Shown piece after piece: positions 58,941 through 64,000 of a stretch of DNA of 64,000 nucleotides. Source of the DNA: JAJRXC01 sp047639555 (GTDB taxonomy: Bacteria > Actinomycetota > Acidimicrobiia > Acidimicrobiales > Aldehydirespiratoraceae); NCBI GenBank assembly GCA_047639555.1, contig JBLIOE010000006.1, positions 62,001 through 126,000 on the forward strand, given 5' to 3'. Numbering within the stretch: the stretch's first letter is position 1; every line of letters starts with the position of its first letter. A program made the translations under genes and the position numbers. The notes under the pieces were generated by a model. The model searched no databases. It saw nothing but the letters and a program-made list of their open reading frames with translations, and had not been told where the DNA came from.

Positions 58941-59852
58941 ATGACCACGATTGGATTTATTGGCCTCGGAAACATGGGCGGGCCGATGTGTCTTCGTCTG
59001 GTCGAGGCGGGGTTCGATGTTGTCGCCTTTGACCTGCGAGAGGAAGCCGTCGCAACCGCAGTAGCCGGGGGTGCCCGGGCCGGCGACTCGGCCGTTACGT
59101 GTGCCGAGCAGGCCGACCTTTTGCTGACATCGCTGCCGCGACCGGACCACGTGATCTCGGTGATGCGCGGGGAAGGTGGTGCGCTCGCCGCGCTCCGCCC
59201 CGGATCGACCTGGGTTGATCTCACGACGAACCGGAAGGAGCTCGTGCTGGAGATGGCGGCCGAGGCTCCCGACGGTGTTCACGTTGTCGACTCACCCGTC
59301 ACCGGCGCGGTCGACGGCGCCCGAAACGGCAAGCTCACGCTCTTCGCCGGTGGCGATGATGCCGACCTCGACCGAGTGGTTCCGGTGTTGGAACACCTGG
59401 GGCTCGTGATCCGCAGTGGTGGTCTCGGCGCCGGCAACGTCGTCAAGCTCGTCACCAACCAGCTCTGGTTCGTCGCCGCCGCAGCGATCGGCGAGGGTTT
59501 CGCGCTGGGCATGGCGAACGGTGTTGAGCTCGACACGCTCTGGTACGCAATCAAGGAGAGCGTGGGTGATTCATTCGTTGCTCGCCACGACGCACCCTCG
59601 ATTTTCGCCGGCCACTACGACCCGAGCTTCACCCTCGACCTGTGCCTGAAGGATCTCGGCCTGGTGAGCGAACTTGCGGCCAAGGTGGGCACCGATCTTC
59701 CGATGACCGAGCGAGCGCACGAGACGTTTGCCCGGGCGATCAAACAATACGGCCCGGACCAGGGCGAACTCCATGTCGCGAAACGTATCGAGGACGAGAC
59801 CGGCCTGTCCTTCCGTCTGGATGGAGACTGGACTCCGCCGTGGGAGCAATAG
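58941..59852 (+). CDS. NAD(P)-dependent beta-hydroxyacid dehydrogenase family protein
   Basis: 303 residues, 3-hydroxyisobutyrate/tartronate-semialdehyde-reductase family. The dinucleotide motif GFIGLGNMGGPMCLRLVEAG is at the N-terminus, DSPVTGAVDGARNGKLTLF the substrate-binding region (~residue 117), and GAGNVVKLVTNQLWF the catalytic-Lys region (~residue 166). It oxidises or reduces a beta-hydroxyacid; tartronate-semialdehyde reduction would link to glyoxylate use, but this is only suggestive. A CATACT box lies 6 nt before the ATG. Confidence 0.92.
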   Translation: MTTIGFIGLGNMGGPMCLRLVEAGFDVVAFDLREEAVATAVAGGARAGDSAVTCAEQADLLLTSLPRPDHVISVMRGEGGALAALRPGSTWVDLTTNRKELVLEMAAEAPDGVHVVDSPVTGAVDGARNGKLTLFAGGDDADLDRVVPVLEHLGLVIRSGGLGAGNVVKLVTNQLWFVAAAAIGEGFALGMANGVELDTLWYAIKESVGDSFVARHDAPSIFAGHYDPSFTLDLCLKDLGLVSELAAKVGTDLPMTERAHETFARAIKQYGPDQGELHVAKRIEDETGLSFRLDGDWTPPWEQ

Positions 59853-59855
59853 TCG

Positions 59856-60830
59856 CTAGCGGGCGAGGCGGCGATCAGCGAAGAAAGTGTCGATGAGTCC
59901 GTTGACGATGTCGGCGCGTTCCCACTGCAGGAAGTGTCCGGCGCCGGGAATAACTACTGGTCCAACCCGATTACGGAAGGCCACTTCGCAGCAGTGAATG
60001 AAGTCGGGCCCGACGACCGAGTCGTCAGGGCCGTAGAGCACCAGGGTCGGGACATCCACGAAGTCGGCTACCAGCGCCGGTTCGCTTTGGGCTCGCCCGT
60101 AGCGGCCTTCGTAGGGCGCCCAGGCGGATCGCAGTCGATCGCGATCACGAAATGGTTCGGTATGGAAGGCCAGGTCTTCGGCCGAGAACGCCCCGGGTGA
60201 TCCGAGCAGACGGTGGGTGTAGAACCCGCGGACCCAACGCTCCCGCAGTTCGGGGGTGTGCAGCTCTTTGATGAGTTCGTCGGCCCGTTGCCCCTGATCG
60301 ATCTGATAATCGGTAGTGGGCCCGTCCCCCATGGATTTGATGGTCGTGAGGTCGATGCCCGCTTCGATGAATTCGTCCAGAAGGATCGGCGGCACGGTGT
60401 TGAAGAAGACAAGCTTCTCGACGGCCTCGGGGAAGCGATGAATCAGGTCAACGGCCACGGCGCCGCCGACGTCTCCGGCGACGATGCCGAAGCGCTCATG
60501 ACCGAGGCACTCAGTCATCAGCGTGTGGAGGTCGCGGCTGTAACGAGCGATGTCATAGACATTGTCGGTGGCGAGATCGGAGTCGCCGTAGCCGCGCAAA
60601 TCGGGCACCACTACCTCGTAACCCGCTGCCGCGACCGGCTCGATGTTGCGCCACCAAACGCGCTTGGTCTCGGGATAGCCGTGGATCAGAAGCAGCGGAT
60701 ACCCAGCGCCCTCCTGCACGTAGGCGAGTTGGAGATCGCCGTCGACGGCGGCGCGGTGGATGGTGAATGCATCGGCCGCCGGCGTGGCGGGTTGCTCGGG
60801 GCGGAGGCGATGATCGTAGAGAGCGGTCAT
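59856..60830 (-). CDS. a/b-hydrolase, epoxide-hydrolase/haloacetate-dehalogenase-like
   Basis: 324 residues. LLIHGYPETKRVWWRN (~residue 48) is the oxyanion loop with HGYP, the nucleophile Asp is in GIVAGDVGGAVAVDL (~residue 118), the acid Asp in LYGPDDSVVG and the His in PGAGHFLQWE. A cap domain lies between. The Asp nucleophile means epoxide hydrolase or haloacid dehalogenase rather than esterase. It converges on the dehydrogenase gene with 3 bp between. Confidence 0.9.
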   Translation of the reverse strand: MTALYDHRLRPEQPATPAADAFTIHRAAVDGDLQLAYVQEGAGYPLLLIHGYPETKRVWWRNIEPVAAAGYEVVVPDLRGYGDSDLATDNVYDIARYSRDLHTLMTECLGHERFGIVAGDVGGAVAVDLIHRFPEAVEKLVFFNTVPPILLDEFIEAGIDLTTIKSMGDGPTTDYQIDQGQRADELIKELHTPELRERWVRGFYTHRLLGSPGAFSAEDLAFHTEPFRDRDRLRSAWAPYEGRYGRAQSEPALVADFVDVPTLVLYGPDDSVVGPDFIHCCEVAFRNRVGPVVIPGAGHFLQWERADIVNGLIDTFFADRRLAR

Positions 60831-60854
60831 GGTCGGCAGTATTGCCGCCGCGGA

Positions 60855-62057
60855 TCAGGAGGTCACTTCGCGAAGTCGACGTTCGAGGAACGATCGGTCG
60901 GCATCGTGTTCGATGGATTCGAGCGCCCGTCGATAAGCCTCTGCTGCTTCGGTAGACCGTCCGAGTCGACGCAGCAGGTCGGCTTGAGTGGAGTGGAAGT
61001 GCGGATAGCTGTCGAGCGGTTCAGCAATTGAAGGTTCGGCCAGGATCGCGAGCGCGGCGGCGGGGCCCTCCGCTTCGGCGACCGCGACGGCGTGGTTCAG
61101 CGCAACGATTGGCGTGGGTCGCCAGTCCCCGAGGCGCCGATAGAGGGCGGCAATCTGGACCCAGTCGGTGTCTTCCGCCGTGCTGGCTTCGTTGTGGAGT
61201 GCCTGGATCGCCGCTTCGATTTGGTACGGCCCCGGCCGATCGAGTCGAATCGCTCGGTCGAGTTGCTGCTGGCCTGCGTCGATCAACGACCGGCTCCAGA
61301 GTCGTCGATTCTGATGCGGAAGCCGGACGGCTTCGCCGGTGCCGGCGAGCCGGGCCGTGCGGCGTGCATGGATCAGCATGAACAGGCCATGAAGGGCGAG
61401 CGACTCGGCGTCGTCGACCATGAGCTCGGCGAGGAGGCCCGCAAGTCGGATCGCCTCCTCCGCGAGGTTGACTCGTGAGGTGAGGGCCCCGGAGGTGGGA
61501 TAGGCCCCCTCGTTGAAGACGAGATAGAGCACCTGATGTACGACGCTGATCCGGTCGATCATCTCGGCTTGAACGGGCACCCGGAAGGGGATTGCCGCCG
61601 AGGCGATCTTGCGTTTGGCCCGGACGATCCGTTGCGCCATGGTGGCTTCGGGCACCAGAAAGCCGCGGGCGATCTCGACGGTAGAGAGCCCGCCGAGGCT
61701 GCGCAGCGTGAGCGCAATTTGTGCTTCCACGTTGAGGGCCGGGTGGCAGCAGCCGAAGAACAGCGACAGCTGGTCGTCGGTGTGGGGCAGCGCGTCGGCC
61801 AGTGGTTCTTCGAGTCGGCCAATGAGCTCGAGCTTGGCTCGACCGGTGCGTTCGCGGCGGATGCGGTCGACGGCCTTTCGACGGGCGACGGTAGTGATCC
61901 ACGCCCCTGGCCGGTCGGGGATGCCGTCGTCGAGCCAACGGGTGAGCGCCAGGGTGGCCGCCTCCTGGGCCGCGTCTTCGGCCGCGCCGAGGTCACCAAG
62001 ATCGCGATAGAGGGTGGCCATCAGGCGCGGCCACTCCTCCTTCACGACCTGGGCCAC
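60855..62057 (-). CDS. ECF sigma factor, ECF42-type with C-terminal TPR-like extension
   Basis: About 400 residues. The sigma-2 region is LMATLYRDLGDLGAAEDAAQ with DRPGAWITTVARRKAVDRIR. The sigma-4 region holds ALTLRSLGGLSTVEIARGF and AMAQRIVRAKRKI-like residues (ATMAQRIVRAKRKIA). A ~230-residue helical extension follows (VLYLVFNEGAYPTSG; LLRRLGRSTEAAEAYRRALE), the hallmark of ECF42 rather than ordinary ECF. In this group control is thought to come from the extension rather than an anti-sigma. GTG 62057 is the likely start. The DGPF partner gene ends 29 bp upstream. Confidence 0.9.
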   Translation of the reverse strand: MAQVVKEEWPRLMATLYRDLGDLGAAEDAAQEAATLALTRWLDDGIPDRPGAWITTVARRKAVDRIRRERTGRAKLELIGRLEEPLADALPHTDDQLSLFFGCCHPALNVEAQIALTLRSLGGLSTVEIARGFLVPEATMAQRIVRAKRKIASAAIPFRVPVQAEMIDRISVVHQVLYLVFNEGAYPTSGALTSRVNLAEEAIRLAGLLAELMVDDAESLALHGLFMLIHARRTARLAGTGEAVRLPHQNRRLWSRSLIDAGQQQLDRAIRLDRPGPYQIEAAIQALHNEASTAEDTDWVQIAALYRRLGDWRPTPIVALNHAVAVAEAEGPAAALAILAEPSIAEPLDSYPHFHSTQADLLRRLGRSTEAAEAYRRALESIEHDADRSFLERRLREVTS

Positions 62058-62086
62058 TCGGGCCCCAACCGGGTCCGTGGTCCGGC

Positions 62087-62452
62087 TCAGGGTGCGCCGA
62101 ATTCCGGAACGGGTCGAATTTCGATGGTGCCGCTTGCCGCGTGGGGGATCTTCGCCGCCCACTGCATTGCCTCATCGAGCGATTCGCACTCGAGAATGTA
62201 GAAGCCACCGAGATGTTCTTTGGTTTCGGCAAACGGACCATCGGTGGTGATCACATCACCGTCACGCACCTGCAGGCAGGTGGCGGTGGACGTGGGCTCA
62301 AGCGGCTCGCCGGCGAGGATGACGCCGGCTTCGGTGGCTTCGGCACCAAAGGCCATATAGCCCTGCATCATCGCGCCAAACGCCTCGCTGGTGGGATCTG
62401 GGTTGACCGCGCGGTCGTTCTCATCGGAGTAGATCAGGCAGGCATATTTCAC
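62087..62452 (-). CDS. YCII/DGPF-family protein, partner of the ECF42-type sigma factor
   Basis: About 121 residues. VKYACLIYSDEND at the start and TTDGPFAETKEHLGGFYILE with the DGPF motif (~residue 68) define the group. It has a ferredoxin-like dimer fold and no known catalytic role. DGPF genes accompany ECF42 sigma factors in many actinobacteria and are often their target genes. GTG 62452 is chosen since GGAG lies 6 nt upstream and it matches family N-termini; ATG 62464 is the alternative. Confidence 0.9.
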   Translation of the reverse strand: MKYACLIYSDENDRAVNPDPTSEAFGAMMQGYMAFGAEATEAGVILAGEPLEPTSTATCLQVRDGDVITTDGPFAETKEHLGGFYILECESLDEAMQWAAKIPHAASGTIEIRPVPEFGAP

Positions 62453-62555
62453 AGGTATCTCCATCGAGCGGTGTGGTGTTTGGGTGTTCGAACTGTCGAC
62501 GATCGACGAGGCGGGTTCTCGACAGCATCGCGAAGATTTTTCAACGACGTTCGAG

Positions 62556-64000
62556 TCAGTCCCAGAGCGAGGCGAGCAACGTGTCGACTTCGTCGGCCAC
62601 CCCGACGGTGGAGAGCATCGCCGTATCGCTCAAGTCGATCTCTCGCGGCGCGGTCTCTTCGTCGAAGTGCTCGCGCACAGGGTCGATGAATCGGCTGAGC
62701 TGGGCGTAGACGTGGCGATCATCGGTCGCGTAGCGATTCACGTGGAATCGCAGGGGGAAGTTGACCGTGAGCTCGTCCTTGGCGCGGGTGAGGGCGACGT
62801 ACATCAGCCGGAGCTCTTCGGCGAGGCCGTGCTCGTCGCCCAGCGCCATCTCGGAAGGCATGTTGCCGTCGGCCGCGTGGAGCAACTGAACCGATCGCCA
62901 TTCGAGACCCTTCGACGAGTGGATGGTGGAAAGGGTGAGCCAGTCGTCGTCGAGGTGGGGCGGGCCGGCCTGGTCGCTGGTCTTGCTGGGCGGGTCGAGC
63001 GTGAGCTCGGTGAGGAACCGACTGCGAGTGGTGTAGGCCGCAGCGGTGGCGGCGAGCTGGTCGATATCGGCCACCCGCGCCGCTGGGTCGTCGTAGCGAT
63101 TCGGGAACACGAGGGCACACCAGGTCTTCAGCCGGTCGACCTGTTCGGCCGGCGGCATGTCGTTGAGGCACACCGCTAACGCACCACGAAGTTCGGTGGC
63201 CTGTTCGTTGGCGGCGGAAGGCATCTTTCCGGCCCCATCGATGAAACGCGCCAGCGCGTCGTCGTTTTCATTCTCGACTCCGAGCTCGTCGCACAGGCGC
63301 CGCACAGTGGCGGGGCCGACGCCCTCCATCGCGGAGAGGACTCGGTGCCAGGCGAGTTGATCGGCCGGATTGTCGAGGATTCGGAGGAGGGAGAGGAGGT
63401 CTTTCACATGGGCCGACTCGAGGTATTTGAGTCCCCCGTATTTCACGAAGGGGATGTCTCGTCGTGTCAGTTCGAGTTCGAGACCATCGGCATGGTGACC
63501 GGCGCGAAACAGCACCGCCTGGTCTCTCAGGTCCATACCCCGCTCGCGGGCGTCGAGCACCGCGGTGGCCACCGACGCACTCTGCGCTCCCTCATCGTGA
63601 TGTGTCTTCAGCTTGGGGGTGAGCCCGTGGCTGCGGACCGACCACAGCTCTTTGGCGAAGTGTTGGTCGCTCTGCGACAACACCGCGTTGGCGACGCTGA
63701 GGATCGGCGTCGTCGAGCGATAATTCTGATCGAGCGTGACGCGGGTGGCGCCGGGGAAGTGGTCGGCGAACTCCCACATGTTGGCAACCGTGGCCGCGCG
63801 GAATCCATAGATGGCCTGTGCATCGTCGCCCACCGCGCAGAGGTCGGTATCGGGGCGACACATGCCACGGACGATGTCGGCCTGGATGGGATTGGTGTCT
63901 TGGTATTCGTCGATGAGGATGTGGTCGAAGAGGTCGCGCATGGCATCACCGACCGCGCTCACCGTGAGGCCGCGCCAGAACAGGAGGAGGTCGTCGTAGT
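62556..64000 (-). CDS. UvrD/PcrA-type ATP-dependent DNA helicase, C-terminal part only
   Basis: About 481 residues are visible; the frame is open to the right edge, so the N-terminal ATPase motifs I-Ia lie outside. Visible motifs are YDDLLLFWRGLT, motif II ILIDEYQDTNPIQ, motif III VGDDAQAIYGFRAA, motif IV LDQNYRSTTPIL, motif V TIHSSKGLEWRSVQL and motif VI LMYVALTRAKDEL. This is superfamily I 3'-5' helicase, close to UvrD/PcrA. The C-terminal tail lacks an obvious accessory domain. It lies about 100 bp from the DGPF gene on the same strand. Confidence 0.9.
   Translation of the reverse strand, partial: YDDLLLFWRGLTVSAVGDAMRDLFDHILIDEYQDTNPIQADIVRGMCRPDTDLCAVGDDAQAIYGFRAATVANMWEFADHFPGATRVTLDQNYRSTTPILSVANAVLSQSDQHFAKELWSVRSHGLTPKLKTHHDEGAQSASVATAVLDARERGMDLRDQAVLFRAGHHADGLELELTRRDIPFVKYGGLKYLESAHVKDLLSLLRILDNPADQLAWHRVLSAMEGVGPATVRRLCDELGVENENDDALARFIDGAGKMPSAANEQATELRGALAVCLNDMPPAEQVDRLKTWCALVFPNRYDDPAARVADIDQLAATAAAYTTRSRFLTELTLDPPSKTSDQAGPPHLDDDWLTLSTIHSSKGLEWRSVQLLHAADGNMPSEMALGDEHGLAEELRLMYVALTRAKDELTVNFPLRFHVNRYATDDRHVYAQLSRFIDPVREHFDEETAPREIDLSDTAMLSTVGVADEVDTLLASLWD

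Noticed and set aside
1..64000. CRISPR arrays, tRNA or rRNA genes, transposases, integrases, toxin-antitoxin or restriction genes
   Set aside because: Looked for on both strands by repeats and motifs; none found. The spacing between genes leaves almost no room for them.

Overview
The window is GC-rich, densely coded chromosomal DNA of an actinobacterium. A bacterial proteasome-activator homologue (PafE/Bpa type), luciferase-like flavin/F420-type oxidoreductases, many TetR regulators, RDD proteins with a DUF2510-like N-terminus and lipoproteins with Asp/Ser/Thr-rich linkers all fit. A member of Acidimicrobiia (Ilumatobacter-like) is my best guess, but that is inference. About 55 protein genes are supported. 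I saw no rRNA, tRNA, CRISPR array, insertion sequence, prophage or attachment site; the region reads as core and catabolic chromosome.

Layout. 1-5867: operon of two fold-type-II PLP enzymes (the first cut by the window edge), a fused FAD/[2Fe-2S] protein and a molybdopterin hydroxylase large subunit. 5868-6601: the only long stretch without an intact gene; it holds a decayed O-antigen-ligase-like C-terminus. 6602-11812: secreted glycoside-hydrolase-like lipoprotein, two TetR regulators, a membrane desaturase, and a Calx-beta/pentapeptide secreted protein broken by a frameshift. 11906-14713: gnd-zwf-DUF6027 pentose-phosphate operon. 14807-18407: solitary ABC substrate-binding lipoprotein, TetR regulator and carotenoid-cleavage dioxygenase, separated by two clean palindromes. 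18396-23439: luciferase-like oxidoreductase, PGPGW membrane protein, NAT-like protein, Ada-AlkA and Ogt alkylation repair, class II aldolase. 23570-31201: small secreted protein, VOC deletion scar, malate synthase G and the heterotetrameric sarcosine oxidase operon soxBDAG. 31340-36182: SDR, GNAT, luciferase-like enzyme, MFS transporter overlapping a sulfotransferase. 36255-45496: CAP/SLH surface protein, TauD dioxygenase with a cytosine-deaminase-like enzyme, GDPD lipoprotein, methyltransferase, dienelactone hydrolase, SDR, proteasome activator, peptidase-like lipoprotein. 45531-52258: typA, an FKBP-P450-RDD-RDD operon, and engB with an aldo/keto reductase. 52407-64000: TetR with a tandem DUF1330-like lipoprotein, haloalkane dehalogenase with an Abhydrolase_10-like lipoprotein, PLP lyase, YceH, a beta-hydroxyacid dehydrogenase, an epoxide-hydrolase-like enzyme, an ECF42-type sigma factor with its DGPF partner, and a UvrD-type helicase running off the right edge.

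How the genes work together. Sarcosine oxidase releases glycine and a C1 unit (5,10-methylene-THF or formaldehyde), and malate synthase G would take in glyoxylate, so this block looks like methylated-amine/glycine-betaine catabolism feeding central metabolism. gnd and zwf supply pentose phosphates and NAD(P)H. Ada-AlkA and Ogt form an alkylation-repair pair. Many hydrolases, a P450, a dehalogenase and luciferase-like enzymes suggest a generalist using varied organic compounds.

The most general signal is regulatory. Sixteen start codons are preceded at exactly 6 or 7 nt by a TANNNT box, the signature of leaderless transcripts. I did not find a clear new defence or mobile system. The best candidates for something undescribed are the PLP/molybdenum-hydroxylase operon, the TetR/tandem-DUF1330 lipoprotein unit and the FKBP-P450-RDD-RDD operon.
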